DNA from: Deltaproteobacteria bacterium
Lineage (GTDB): Bacteria > Myxococcota_A > UBA9160 > UBA4427
NCBI GenBank assembly: GCA_029261835.1
Contig: JAJDAO010000067.1
Span: 1-64,000, forward strand
Direction: 5' to 3'
DNA length: 64,000 bases
Made by a program: the position numbers and the translations under genes. Positions 37,646 to 46,686 of the stretch are shown one piece after another; the stretch's first letter is position 1; every line of letters starts with the position of its first letter. Under the pieces are notes generated by a model. That model searched no databases. It was not told the origin of the DNA and saw nothing but the letters and a program-made list of their open reading frames with translations.

Positions 37646-37669
37646 CTTCTCTTCCCCTTCTTTGAAGTT

Positions 37670-38083
37670 TCACTTGCACATACTTGGCTCTAAACCACCT
37701 CGGGACTGCCAGAGGCTCTGGCGTGTCCTGACTTTGACGGAGGGAGAAACCTGGATTTCGCTGCCATCATCGTGAGAGGAGAGGACGAGATGGCACGAGG
37801 GGGCTGCCGCGAAGTCGCTGGTGGAGGTCCAGGTGACTTCATACGGCGCGTCAGTCGCCACCCGCAGCGGGGTGGATGCCTGGAAAGCGTCTGGAGCACC
37901 CGCGATCGTCACCTTGTACGAATCCCCGAAGTCTAGGCCAAGGCCGCACTGCGAAGCGCTGTGGTCGTCCGCGTCTACGATGAGATCGTCTGGCGAGATG
38001 AATGCCGCCGCCTCGGCGGACGCGGCCGAGCAGAAGAAACTCAACGGAAGAGCAAGGCCAAGGACGAGTCTTCGGATCTGCAT
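37670..38083 (-). CDS. Small secreted protein of unknown function
   Basis: 137 residues with a clear signal peptide (residues 1-25, ending AASAEA). The mature part has a beta-sandwich-like pattern and three cysteines (CGLGLDF, SCHLVLS, SMCK). Not recognised. It is directly upstream of the IPTL-CTERM gene on the same strand (24 nt), so secreted protein, IPTL-CTERM protein and sulfatase may form one operon. Confidence 0.65.
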   Translation of the reverse strand: MQIRRLVLGLALPLSFFCSAASAEAAAFISPDDLIVDADDHSASQCGLGLDFGDSYKVTIAGAPDAFQASTPLRVATDAPYEVTWTSTSDFAAAPSCHLVLSSHDDGSEIQVSPSVKVRTRQSLWQSRGGLEPSMCK

Positions 38084-38301
38084 GAGTGTCTCCCATTGAG
38101 TCTAGGGAGCAGACCCTCGGCCGGCGCGAAGCCTTTCCGCTCCCCAGGCGGCTGACACGACTCGCACACTACGCTCGAACTGAATCTGTGTCTACCAAAC
38201 CTAGTCCGACGAAGACGTAGGCTTCATTCTAGTTCTATTCAGCGTGGTGACTCAGAGAATGTGGCCGCGGGCCATCCTCTGCCGTGCGGAGAGGTAGAGC
38301 C

Positions 38302-38353
38302 GGATGAGGTTCCGCAAGCAGGTACTGTCGAAAGTGTCGAGCAAGACCGACGG
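38302..38353. repeat. Degenerate dispersed repeat, copy P
   Basis: About 42 of 52 bases match 48031-48082 in the same orientation (GGATGAGnTTCCnCAAGCAG, then CTGTCGAAAGTG), and weaker similarity extends on both sides (about 38241-38386). Both copies allow the peptide pattern MxFxKQxLSKVxxKTxG, but neither is an intact gene. It may be a relic of an unknown mobile element. Confidence 0.5.
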
Positions 38354-38704
38354 CCAATGGACCCGCCAGACTCTGCCACGCCTCGGCCGATGCTCCAGAC
38401 CGGCCACCTCGTAGAATCGGTTCTGAACTCCAAATGCCCCCCTGAGAGGGGCTTCTGGAGACTATCTCCGCTTCTCGACACCACCAGACGCGGCCATCGC
38501 GCGCGTGGTGGTCAGTTCACGAGGGCACAGCGGTCCTTGAGACCCGACATCTCCAGAGCGGAGAAGCCCGACACTTGCACTCTGTGCCGACGATCAACTT
38601 GTCAGAATGCACAGTCATCGGACGTAGCGACTACGCAGCTCCTTTCTTCCATAGCCGGCTCTCGTTCTGCGTCATGGCATGCGCCCTCTCTGCGTGATGT
38701 CGAC
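38354..38704. other. Intergenic region without a supported gene
   Basis: No frame shows a credible protein and no start has a ribosome binding site. A short GC-rich inverted repeat (CCCCCCTGAGAGGGGC, about 38438) is the only notable structure. Confidence 0.4.
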
Positions 38705-39160
38705 TCAATCCCCGGCCTTCACCGACTCGATCTCGCGCTTCAGCGCGGTGTAGACCTTCTTGAGACTCCGGATGAGCATCTCGCTCTCGGCGTTCGGGAG
38801 ATCTGCCATGGCGTTCTCCTCAACTTCGTCGAGGAACTTCATCTCGGGCTTGATCAGGCGAAGTGCCTCCCTTGTGAGATGCAGGCGATAGACCCGCCGG
38901 TCCTCCGGGTCGCCGCGACGCTCGATCAGGTTCTTCGCTTCGAGCTTGTCCACCACCTTGCCGAGAGGAGACTTCGCCATCGCAATCGCGCTCGCGAGCT
39001 GCGTCTGCGTGAAGCCGTCGTTGCGGTAGAGGCCGACGAGCACCCGCCACTCCGCCGACTTCAGGCCCTGCTCGTTGGCTCGCTCGCTGAAGAGGCGGCC
39101 GATCATGTAGTGCGTCTCGGTCACGAGGCGAACGAGTCTCTGGGGGTCGTTTGACTGCAT
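38705..39160 (-). CDS. MarR-family regulator
   Basis: 151 residues from ATG at 39160. The winged helix is intact: LKSAEWRVLVGLYRNDGFTQTQLASAIAMAKSPLGKVVDKLEAKNLIERRGDPEDRRVYRLHLT. An upstream in-frame ATG at 39202 would place the operator inside the coding region and is rejected. There is no ribosome binding site, and the -10 box ends 9 nt from the ATG, so the transcript would be leaderless or nearly so. It is divergent from the DUF3604 operon, its likely target. Confidence 0.88.
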   Translation of the reverse strand: MQSNDPQRLVRLVTETHYMIGRLFSERANEQGLKSAEWRVLVGLYRNDGFTQTQLASAIAMAKSPLGKVVDKLEAKNLIERRGDPEDRRVYRLHLTREALRLIKPEMKFLDEVEENAMADLPNAESEMLIRSLKKVYTALKREIESVKAGD

Positions 39161-39198
39161 TGAGCATTTAGTATAAATTGATACTATATCAAAATCAA
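39160..39198. promoter_or_regulatory. Divergent MarR/DUF3604 promoters with shared dyad
   Basis: Dyad TAGTAT-6-ATACTA spans 39169-39186. Minus strand: TTGATT (39198-39193), 17 nt, TATACT (39175-39170) for MarR. Plus strand: TTGAGC (39160-39165), 16 nt, TACTAT (39182-39187) for DUF3604. Both -10 boxes lie in the dyad, so one bound MarR dimer could block both directions. Confidence 0.65.
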
Positions 39199-39241
39199 CC
39201 AATCACATGGGCCCGCCGCCCGTGCTCTCGAAGAGGTCTTC

Positions 39242-41269
39242 ATGCTGAGAAAGCTCCTACTCGGTTTCACGGTGCTACTCGCCCTCGCCCTCGGACTCAT
39301 GTGGTTGACGATCAACCGCTCCTGGTCGCCGAGCGAACTCAACACCAGCCACAAGCGCGGACTGGCCGGCGTCCAGCAGAAGAACACGCTCTTCGACCCC
39401 GTGCTCGACACGCTGTCGCTGCGGCCCGAGGCGAACCCCGAGCGCAACGTCTACTACGGCGATCTGCACGTCCACACCGAGTACTCCTTCGACGCCTTCG
39501 CGTTTGGCTCCCTCGCAACGCCGCGAGACGCCTATCGCTATGCCAAGGGTGAGGCGATCCCCCACCCGGCGGGCTACGCCATTCAGCTCGGTCGCCCCCT
39601 CGACTTCTATGCCGTGACCGACCACGCCATGTTCCTCGGCGTCGCCAAGGAGGCCGCCGACACGAGCACCGAGCTCTCGCGCTTGCCGATGGCCGAGTTC
39701 CTTCACGACCTGAACGCCCCGGACAATCGCGGCTTCTCCACACTCCTCCCGCGCGGCAAGGCGTTCGGCACCTTCGTGCCGCAGCTCGTGCAGAAAGTCC
39801 TCGCTGGCGAGGTCGAGCGGAAGATGATCGACGACATCTCCCGGTCCGCCTGGCGCGACACGATCGAGGCGGCGGATGAGGCCTACATCCCGGGGCGGTT
39901 CACGACCTTCGCCGCCTACGAATACACCTCTTCGACCGACGAGCGCGGCAATCTGCATCGCAACGTGATCTTCCGCGATACGGATACGCTTCCCGAGCTG
40001 CCCTTCTCGCGACTCAACTCCCAGAACCCCGAAGGCTTGTGGGATTGGATGGATACGCTGCGCGCGCAGGGCATCGAGTCGCTCGCCGTCCCCCACAATT
40101 CGAACGGATCGAACGGTGCGATGTTCCAGCGCGTCGACTGGGCCGGCCGGCCGATCGACGACGCCTATGCCGCACAGCGCATCCGCAACGAGCCGCTGGT
40201 CGAGGTGACACAGATCAAGGGCACATCGGAAACCCACCCCATGCTGTCGGACACGGACGAGTGGGCGGGCTTCGAGATCATGTCCTTCCGGATCGCATCG
40301 ACGCTCCCAAGCCAGGCCGAGGGCAGCTATGCACGCGAGGCCTACCGCACAGGCCTCGAGATCGCGGCGGGCGGTGGCGTGAACCCGTACAAGTTCGGCC
40401 TGATCGGCTCCACGGATACCCACCTGGGCGGCGGAGCCGATCGCGAGGACGAATACTATTCGAAGGCCGGGCTGCTGGATGGCACACCGCGGCGACGCGG
40501 ATCCGTTCCGGCCGGGCCGATCCTTGGCACGGTGGTCGGCGCCATGGCGTCCGAGCTCGTAAAGGAAGTCGACGACTCGACCTACCTGGCCTTCAACGTC
40601 TTCGAGTACTGGGGCGCTTCCGGGCTCGCGGGGGTCTGGGCAGAGGAGAATACGCGCGAGTCGATCTACGGGGCGTTGCGCCGCAAGGAGACCTTCGCCA
40701 CCTCGGGCCCGCGCATCCGCGTGCGCTTCTTCGCCGGCTACGACTTCGACGAAGCAATCCTCGACGTCGCGGATGGTGTGACGCGCGCCTATGCGGAAGG
40801 CGTCACGATGGGCGCCGACCTCGAAGCCGACGGCACGCGTGCCCCCCGCTTCTGGGCCTGGGCACTGGCCGACCCGATGGCTGCGCCGCTCCAGCGCCTG
40901 CAGGTCATCAAGGGGTGGGAGGACGGCGGCGAGACCCACGAGAAGGTCTTCGATGTGGCCTGCTCGGATGGTCTCGAAGTCGACCCCGCCACCCATCGCT
41001 GCCCCGACAACGGCGCCGCTGTCAATCTCGCCGACTGTTCGTTCAGCCAGGACAAGGGGGCGAAGCAGCTCCGAACCCTCTGGCAGGACCCGGAGTTCCA
41101 GGCCGGCCAGGAGGCCTTCTATTATGTCCGGGTGATCGAGAACCCGACTTGCCGCTGGTCCACCTGGGAAGCGCTCCGCGCCGAAGCCGCACCCAGAAGC
41201 GACCTGCCCACGACTATTCAGGAACGCGCCTGGTCCTCGCCCATCTGGTACCGCGCGGACCGCTCGTGA
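39242..41269 (+). CDS. DUF3604 protein (PHP-like, membrane-anchored)
   Basis: 675 residues. Residues 5-22 form an N-terminal membrane helix. VYYGDLHVHTEYSFDAF (about residues 72-88), FYAVTDHA, LAVPHNSNGSNG and GLIGSTDTHLGG are the histidine and aspartate metal-site segments that relate DUF3604 to PHP phosphoesterases. The family has no established substrate. AGAGG lies before the ATG. Its stop overlaps the GTG of the PPIase gene, beginning a three-gene operon. Confidence 0.88.
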   Translation: MLRKLLLGFTVLLALALGLMWLTINRSWSPSELNTSHKRGLAGVQQKNTLFDPVLDTLSLRPEANPERNVYYGDLHVHTEYSFDAFAFGSLATPRDAYRYAKGEAIPHPAGYAIQLGRPLDFYAVTDHAMFLGVAKEAADTSTELSRLPMAEFLHDLNAPDNRGFSTLLPRGKAFGTFVPQLVQKVLAGEVERKMIDDISRSAWRDTIEAADEAYIPGRFTTFAAYEYTSSTDERGNLHRNVIFRDTDTLPELPFSRLNSQNPEGLWDWMDTLRAQGIESLAVPHNSNGSNGAMFQRVDWAGRPIDDAYAAQRIRNEPLVEVTQIKGTSETHPMLSDTDEWAGFEIMSFRIASTLPSQAEGSYAREAYRTGLEIAAGGGVNPYKFGLIGSTDTHLGGGADREDEYYSKAGLLDGTPRRRGSVPAGPILGTVVGAMASELVKEVDDSTYLAFNVFEYWGASGLAGVWAEENTRESIYGALRRKETFATSGPRIRVRFFAGYDFDEAILDVADGVTRAYAEGVTMGADLEADGTRAPRFWAWALADPMAAPLQRLQVIKGWEDGGETHEKVFDVACSDGLEVDPATHRCPDNGAAVNLADCSFSQDKGAKQLRTLWQDPEFQAGQEAFYYVRVIENPTCRWSTWEALRAEAAPRSDLPTTIQERAWSSPIWYRADRS

Positions 41270-42189
41270 CCTCGATCGACCCATCCCACGCGCGGGGTGT
41301 CGGCGAGAGACTGAAGCGAATGGTCCGCGAACCGCTCTTCCACTTCCTGTTGATCGGCTTCGGCATCTACGGCCTCTACGGCATTGCGGGCGATGAAGAC
41401 GCCGGGGCTCTCGAGCGAACGGTCACCGTCACGGCCGGCCAGATTCGGGTGCTCACCGATCGATGGCAGCAGCAGTGGAAGCGGGCGCCCACCGAAGCGG
41501 AGCTCGCAGGCATGCTCCGCGATCACGTCCGCGTGCAGGTCCTGCATCGCGAGGCCCTCGCCATGGAGCTCGACGTCGGCGACGTGGTCATCCAACGCCG
41601 CCTCGCCCAGAAGGTCGAGCGCATGGCCAGGGGGCTGAGTACGCCGGACGAGCCGTCCGAAGACGAGCTCCGGGCCTGGCATGCCGAGAATCTCGACCGC
41701 TTCAAGCAGCCGGACCTGTACTCGCTCACGCACGTCTACTTCAGTCCGGACGAACGCGGCAGAAGCGCGACCGAAGACGCCCGGGCGGCGCTCGTCAAGC
41801 TCAATGCGCTCGAGGCGTCTGCGTCGGATCATCGAAGCTTCGGTGATCGGTTCATGCTGCAGGATCAGTACCGCAACGTATCCGAAGCGGAGATCCGGAA
41901 CCTCTTCGGGTCAGTGTTCGCCCGCGCACTCATCGAGCTCGAGCCAGGCCCATGGTATGGCCCGATCCGGTCGGGATACGGCCTGCATCTCGTGAGGCTC
42001 GATCAAGTGATCCTCTCTCCTACGCCGTCCTTCAGTGTCATCCGGGCCAAGCTCCGAGAGGCGTGGACGAAGCAGAAGATCGAAGCACAAGGCGAGTCGT
42101 TCATTGAGGCGTTGATGGCTCGCTACGAGATCATCATCGAAGAGGCCGACTCACCCATCTCGAGCGCCGGGCGCAGGGCAGCACCGTGA
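41266..42189 (+). CDS. PpiC-like peptidylprolyl isomerase
   Basis: 307 residues from GTG, overlapping the DUF3604 stop as GTGA. The start REPLFHFLLIGFGIYGLYG is a single membrane anchor, typical of a parvulin-type subgroup. SurA-N-like helices (RVQVLHREALAMELDVGDVVIQRRLAQKVE) follow, then the parvulin part ending GPIRSGYGLHLVRLDQV. It is probably periplasmic and anchored, and may fold its operon partners. Its stop overlaps the next GTG. Confidence 0.82.
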   Translation: MTSIDPSHARGVGERLKRMVREPLFHFLLIGFGIYGLYGIAGDEDAGALERTVTVTAGQIRVLTDRWQQQWKRAPTEAELAGMLRDHVRVQVLHREALAMELDVGDVVIQRRLAQKVERMARGLSTPDEPSEDELRAWHAENLDRFKQPDLYSLTHVYFSPDERGRSATEDARAALVKLNALEASASDHRSFGDRFMLQDQYRNVSEAEIRNLFGSVFARALIELEPGPWYGPIRSGYGLHLVRLDQVILSPTPSFSVIRAKLREAWTKQKIEAQGESFIEALMARYEIIIEEADSPISSAGRRAAP

Positions 42190-43181
42190 AGGCCGCGTCT
42201 CGCGCCGCACTGCTGGTCTCGTGTCTGCTGGCTTCGACCACGGCGGCCGCCGACGAGTTCCGCCCCGCATTGCTTGAGATCGAGGAGACCAGACCCGGCT
42301 GGTACGCGGTGATCTGGAAGGTGCCGCTGGTGAACGGCCAACGCCTCGCTCTGTCGCCGCGATTTCCGGCGCACCTCGAACGCATGGGGCCGGCGGCGAC
42401 ACGAACGCTGCAGGGCTCGAGCGTCGAGCAATCCACTTGGACAAGTCGTGCAGGCTCACTGGTCGGCCACAGGATCGAAATCGAAGGCCTGACGTCGCTC
42501 CCGATCGACGTCATCGTCCAGATCGATCTGGCGGACGGTGCAGAGCACTCGGCAATCCTGCGCCCCACGACACCAACCTTCGTGATTCCCGAACGGGCGA
42601 CCCGGTCACGGGTCGCAGGCTCCTACTGGAAGATCGGCACGATCCACATCCTCGAAGGCTACGACCACCTGCTCTTCGTCGTCGCCCTCATGCTGATCAT
42701 TCCGAGCCTGCGGCTACTCCTCGAGACCATCACGGCCTTCACCGTCGCGCACAGCATCAGCCTGGCGCTGGCGACGCTGGGTGTCGTGAATCTGCCGGGC
42801 GCCCCCACCGAAGCGGTCATCGCGTTGAGCATCCTGTTTCTCGCAGTCGAGATCGTGCACGACCACGAGGGCCGCATCACTCTGACCGAACAGTTTCCCT
42901 GGGTCGTCGCGCTGCTCTTCGGCCTCGTACACGGCCTCGGCTTCGCCGGAGCACTGGCACAAGTCGGTTTGCCCGAGCAGAACATCCCACTCGCCCTGCT
43001 GATGTTCAACGTCGGCGTCGAGACCGGCCAGGTTCTCTTCGTGTGCGCGATGCTGGCGCTGATCGCGTCGATCAAGCGCGCCCCCATCCCCTGGCCGGCG
43101 GGCAGCTGGCGACTCGCGCCCTACACGATCGGCAGCGTCGCCGCGTTCTGGACGATCACGCGGGTCGGGTCGTTCTTCTGA
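42186..43181 (+). CDS. HupE/UreJ-family membrane protein
   Basis: 331 residues starting GTG within the PPIase stop. Signal peptide 1-21 (ending TTAAA), an extracytoplasmic beta domain of about 120 residues, then six predicted membrane helices carrying family motifs HILEGYDHLLFVVALML, FTVAHSISLALA and FGLVHGLGFAGAL. In HupE/UreJ proper such histidines accompany nickel transport, but this extended form occurs with DUF3604 and PPIase genes and its cargo is unknown. Confidence 0.85.
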   Translation: MKAASRAALLVSCLLASTTAAADEFRPALLEIEETRPGWYAVIWKVPLVNGQRLALSPRFPAHLERMGPAATRTLQGSSVEQSTWTSRAGSLVGHRIEIEGLTSLPIDVIVQIDLADGAEHSAILRPTTPTFVIPERATRSRVAGSYWKIGTIHILEGYDHLLFVVALMLIIPSLRLLLETITAFTVAHSISLALATLGVVNLPGAPTEAVIALSILFLAVEIVHDHEGRITLTEQFPWVVALLFGLVHGLGFAGALAQVGLPEQNIPLALLMFNVGVETGQVLFVCAMLALIASIKRAPIPWPAGSWRLAPYTIGSVAAFWTITRVGSFF

Positions 43182-43448
43182 ATGGCACCTGAAGGCTCGT
43201 GTGATCACCTCACCGGGAAGAAGCCCTTCACAACCGTTGGCCGGATGAGTGTGCACACGCTGCGCGGCCGGGAGCAAGGGCGGCGACGAGCGGGTTACTC
43301 GGTCGCCTCCAACGCCCTCCCCCTCTCGGCGTGCCATTGTGTTCGAGCGCTGACGCGATCGCCGCATTGAGCATCAGGCCTCCGACTTCGGAGACCGGAC
43401 GCGAGCGACCGGGAAACGGCGGCCGAATCCTCTTGCTCTCGGGACGGC

Positions 43449-44030
43449 TCACTCGCAGGGATCGAGGCGCAGCGTGATTGTCTCGGGGCCTGGTCCGTCG
43501 CCAAACATCCCGAGCGCGCCTCCGAGTCGTTGTACTGCGTACTTCTCTTGACGCAGATCGAAGGTCCGGCGATTCGCAATGGGATCCTCAACGATCCGGG
43601 GTAGCACGCAACGCGTCGCCCCGGCGCGCAACAACTCGAGCTTCGCGCCGTCGATGCCGTGCTGTTCCGCCTTGGAGCGCGGCATCGAGACCCATTCTGC
43701 CCCTTCTTCATCGACGATCCACAAGCGCAGATCGGCATCTTCGGTGTAGAGGACGACGACCTCCTCGAGCTCCGCAAGGGCGCCGTAGAGCGCAAAGAAC
43801 AAAACGATCGGTGACACGACGAGTGCGACACCGCGCGCAATCGTCGGGGTCCCGCGCGCAAGCAGCACTCCGGAGATCGCGAAGCACAAGAGCCCCCCGA
43901 CCAGGCCTCGCCCGGGAATCCCATAGGGACCCGCGTGCTGGAGAGGAACGAAGAAGGCGGCCAATCCGGCGCTCAAGGTCAGCACGCCCACGATCAATCG
44001 TGCGATGGATCGCGGCCTTGTCTCGCTCAT
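43449..44030 (-). CDS. Membrane protein of unknown function with soluble C-terminal domain
   Basis: 193 residues from the ATG with AGGAG 7 nt upstream; the frame is open back to an ATG in an IS terminal repeat (44225), which is not credible. Three hydrophobic helices occupy residues about 9-75, then a soluble part (LRLWIVDEEGAEWVSMPRSKAEQHG...RCVLPRIVEDPIANRRTF) that weakly resembles deazaflavin-dependent nitroreductase-like folds. No function is assigned. Confidence 0.6.
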   Translation of the reverse strand: MSETRPRSIARLIVGVLTLSAGLAAFFVPLQHAGPYGIPGRGLVGGLLCFAISGVLLARGTPTIARGVALVVSPIVLFFALYGALAELEEVVVLYTEDADLRLWIVDEEGAEWVSMPRSKAEQHGIDGAKLELLRAGATRCVLPRIVEDPIANRRTFDLRQEKYAVQRLGGALGMFGDGPGPETITLRLDPCE

Positions 44031-44212
44031 CGAGTAGCTCCTCATCGGCTCGTCGATTCGTTGTTCGTCTTCCGAATCCCCGCACTCCGCGGGAATTCGA
44101 TCCGCGCCGTTCGGAGACATATCGAGGACCGGGCCCTCGCTGTCAAGTGGAGGTTGGCTGCGATGGTCTCGAACACTGACGTAGAGTCTCGTCCTCGAAG
44201 AACCGTCTTGGC

Positions 44213-44690
44213 GGCGTTGGTGCATGACTAAGTACGCCGCAGCAGGTCTCCCCTCTGCGACCCTCGTCAGGAGCCGCGACGAAGCAGAGCTTCGGAAGCG
44301 CTTCGTCAGCGAAGCTGACTCGCGATCGCGACAGATTCCGGCCTGCCGAGACCCATCATCCGATCAAGGATGTTGCAGCCATCACTACTTCAGCTTGTTG
44401 CGACTGGGATGGCGCGCACGGATTCTGCCGTCAATGATCGTCTTGCATCTGAAGAAGGTGCCCTCCACACGGGCTCGCGAGTGTACGATCGCGAGCACTC
44501 GACCGAGATCTTCGTCGGCGCGATCGCGTCGAACTCTTCGCCGGTGGAACGACGATCTCGGCACCCGTGCAGTGCTGGCATCGTAGATCGCGATCGTGTC
44601 ATAGGCTGCGTCTGCCGTGATGTTCGCAATATCCCCCGCAACGTCATCGATGAGAAACGCTGAGGCGACGCCTGGGCGCCCTGTGTGGTG
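44213..44690 (-). mobile_element. IS5-type element relic (left end plus transposase C-terminus)
   Basis: The left terminal repeat GGCGTTGGTGCATGACT (44213-44229) differs in one base from the IS at 23.9-25.0 kb. On the minus strand the fragments FLIDDVAGDIANITADAAYDT, RVEGTFFRCKTIIDGRIRARHP and, in a third frame, ILDRMMGLGRPESVAI align with the end of that transposase, interrupted by frameshifts. The N-terminal two thirds and the right end are gone. A palindromic element (44275-44327) sits in the last codons. Confidence 0.75.
44275..44327 (+). repeat. 53-bp triple-hairpin palindromic element, copy B
   Basis: Plus-strand order: CGCGA, hairpin CGAAGC-AGA-GCTTCG, perfect central palindrome GAAGCGCTTC, hairpin GTCAGC-GAA-GCTGAC, TCGCG, ATC. 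It differs from copy A at two positions and is inserted in the opposite orientation relative to the transposase, directly after codons for GRPESVAI. The plus-strand frame reads RDEAELRKRFVSEADSRSR without stops. Confidence 0.8.
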
Positions 44691-44779
44691 CCGTGACTCA
44701 CTCTGGTGGGCCTGGATCATTGTCCGGCGCCGACCGCGCGGTAACATGCACGGGAGCAACGCCGCAAGCGAGGTGCTCC

Positions 44780-45808
44780 GTGGAGCAGGAGTCCACGGCC
44801 AGTTCGGTGACCGTCCAGGCCCTCCTGAACACGCTCGGCGAGACCGGAATCGATCCCACCGAGCTGTGCGTGGTCAGCGGCATCGAACTCACTGCGCTCG
44901 CAGACCCGAGAGCACGAATCCCTCGCTCCCGCGTGATCATGCTGTGGCGTGAGGCGGCGGCTCGCCTTCGGGATCCACACCTTGGCCTTCACCTTGCCGA
45001 GCGTGCCCGACCGCGTGCAGCGAACGTCGTGACTTATCTAAGCATGAGTAGCCGAACACTGCGGGAGGGGCTCGAGCGCTTCATCCACTACCAGAGAATC
45101 CTCGGCGGCGGGAGTCGCGTGCGGGTGAGGGACGAGGGCGCCCAGACCTTTATTGAGATCGACTTCGGCTCCGAGGCGCTCCCCGCGACCCCCAACGAGA
45201 TCGACTACTGGACCGTCATGCTGCTGAAGTACGGCCGATGGATCGCCGACATGGAGCTGGCGTTGGTGGAGGTGCGATTCAGCTACCCACAGCCCGACAG
45301 CACGGTCGAGTACGCGCGGATCTTCGGGTGCCGCCCGCAGTTCGACGCGGCCGAGAACGGGTTGCTGATCCGATCGGCCGAGCTGGACCGCCCGTCGGTT
45401 CACGCCAATCCCGAGATCGCGGCTGCCCACCAGCAGTTCGCCTACCAGTACGTCAAGGAGCTCGACGACTTCGAAACGACGCGGCAGCTCCGCGAGCTGC
45501 TGATGTGGAGGCTCGAGAAGGGGACCCTCGCTCTGGAGGAGGCCGCGTCGCTCTTGCACATGGGCGCGAGGACGCTTCAGCGAAGGCTCCGAGAGGAGAG
45601 CACGACTTATCGCGAGGCCGTCGACACGCTTCGCCGTGACGTGGCGCTGAACCAGCTCCGCACGACCGATGCCTCGATCGAGGAGATCACCTATCTGACG
45701 GGATTCTCCGAGGTGAGCCCCTTCTACCGCGCCGTCCGACGCTGGACGGGGAAGACCCCGGTCGAGTACCGGGCTGCAGATGCCTCGCGGCCGGGACGAG
45801 TCGGGTAG
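44780..45808 (+). CDS. AraC-family regulator (AraC_binding_2/OruR type)
   Basis: 342 residues from GTG at 44780 with GAGG 6 nt upstream; a further upstream start at 44693 runs through IS debris. The N-terminal ligand domain of about 220 residues (LLNTLGETGIDPTELCVVSG...) is the arabinose-binding-2 type. Two AraC helix-turn-helices at the end read TLALEEAASLLHMGARTLQRRLREESTTY and ASIEEITYLTGFSEVSPFYRAVRRWTGKTPVEYR. The target is unknown; no co-directional partner gene follows. Confidence 0.88.
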   Translation: MEQESTASSVTVQALLNTLGETGIDPTELCVVSGIELTALADPRARIPRSRVIMLWREAAARLRDPHLGLHLAERARPRAANVVTYLSMSSRTLREGLERFIHYQRILGGGSRVRVRDEGAQTFIEIDFGSEALPATPNEIDYWTVMLLKYGRWIADMELALVEVRFSYPQPDSTVEYARIFGCRPQFDAAENGLLIRSAELDRPSVHANPEIAAAHQQFAYQYVKELDDFETTRQLRELLMWRLEKGTLALEEAASLLHMGARTLQRRLREESTTYREAVDTLRRDVALNQLRTTDASIEEITYLTGFSEVSPFYRAVRRWTGKTPVEYRAADASRPGRVG

Positions 45809-45869
45809 CCGCCGTCCGACTCGGCGCATGGTCCAATCGCCGCGCGGTGCATCGCTTCGGTCGGCAATC

Positions 45870-46016
45870 TCAGTGCCAGCCCCCCGGGTCGGTCTCGCGG
45901 AGACTTCCCGTCAGGATCACCTCGCCGCTGCGGACGAGGTCGAAGGCCATCTCCACCGTATGCTCTTCACTGTTCGTGATCTCGAGCAGAAGGGTGACGA
46001 GCTGGAGAAGTGTCAT
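45870..46016 (-). CDS. Small conserved-looking protein (48 aa)
   Basis: The peptide MTLLQLVTLLLEITNSEEHTVEM, followed by a region rich in alternating hydrophobic residues (LVRSGEVILTG), has the pattern of short proteins of the form LxxLVxxLxExTxxExExVxxVxxLVxSGxVxLxG found in diverse proteobacteria. The frame is open 19 codons further upstream but that part looks random. No strong ribosome binding site. Possible role unknown. Confidence 0.4.
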   Translation of the reverse strand: MTLLQLVTLLLEITNSEEHTVEMAFDLVRSGEVILTGSLRETDPGGWH

Positions 46017-46686
46017 CTGGAACACGGGCGACGAGGATCGCCCTCTGGTGGTCGCTGCCGGCATACTGGGCATTCGGTTTCCTTCGGACAGACCCTTCTT
46101 CCGTCGATTCGTCGTCGCCTGCTCCCAGAGTCAGCGACAGCTCGCGAAGGGCCATGGTTTGCAGCCGGACTGCGCTCGTGTCTCCGTCGTCCAGCTCCTG
46201 TTGCGATGGGGTTCGGGGGGCGATTCAAGAGCAGCGAATCTACCGGTGCGACGTGAGCGGCAGCCAGATCAGTACGACTTCAGACCAACCAACCCCACGA
46301 ACGGACCGGAGCCTACAGACTGGGCCCCGCTCGACCATTGACCGGCGAGACCGATCTCTTGACTTGGACCGCCATCGATTCACCTGTTGCACATGGAGGT
46401 ACTCCACCGCGGCAGCGTCGAGATCGGCTGCGTGATGGAAGACGACCTCACACCGTTCGAGTAGATAGCGAGAACGCCGATGGCATGCCGACGCGCGAGG
46501 CAGTCGTTGTCCAGGGGCGGGCCGTCCGTCCTCAGTATCGGTACGCCCCGGAAGTGGAGCTGGTGTGCCCTCGGTTTGCGGGAGGGACTATCGGCCTTGT
46601 CGAGGGGGTGGGGGCCCGTAAGGGGGGGACTTCAAGCTTGGGCAACTCGCCCGCGTTTCATCTCGGGGTCGACCAGTCGACTTCAA
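46017..46686. other. Intergenic region without a supported gene
   Basis: Open frames occur on the plus strand (to 46341 and 46736), but they show arginine/serine-rich random composition, no domain and no ribosome binding site. Base composition is less GC-biased than in neighbouring genes. Likely decayed sequence. Confidence 0.4.

Noticed and set aside
39275..41284. Minus-strand open frame opposite DUF3604
   Set aside because: Shadow of the DUF3604 gene.
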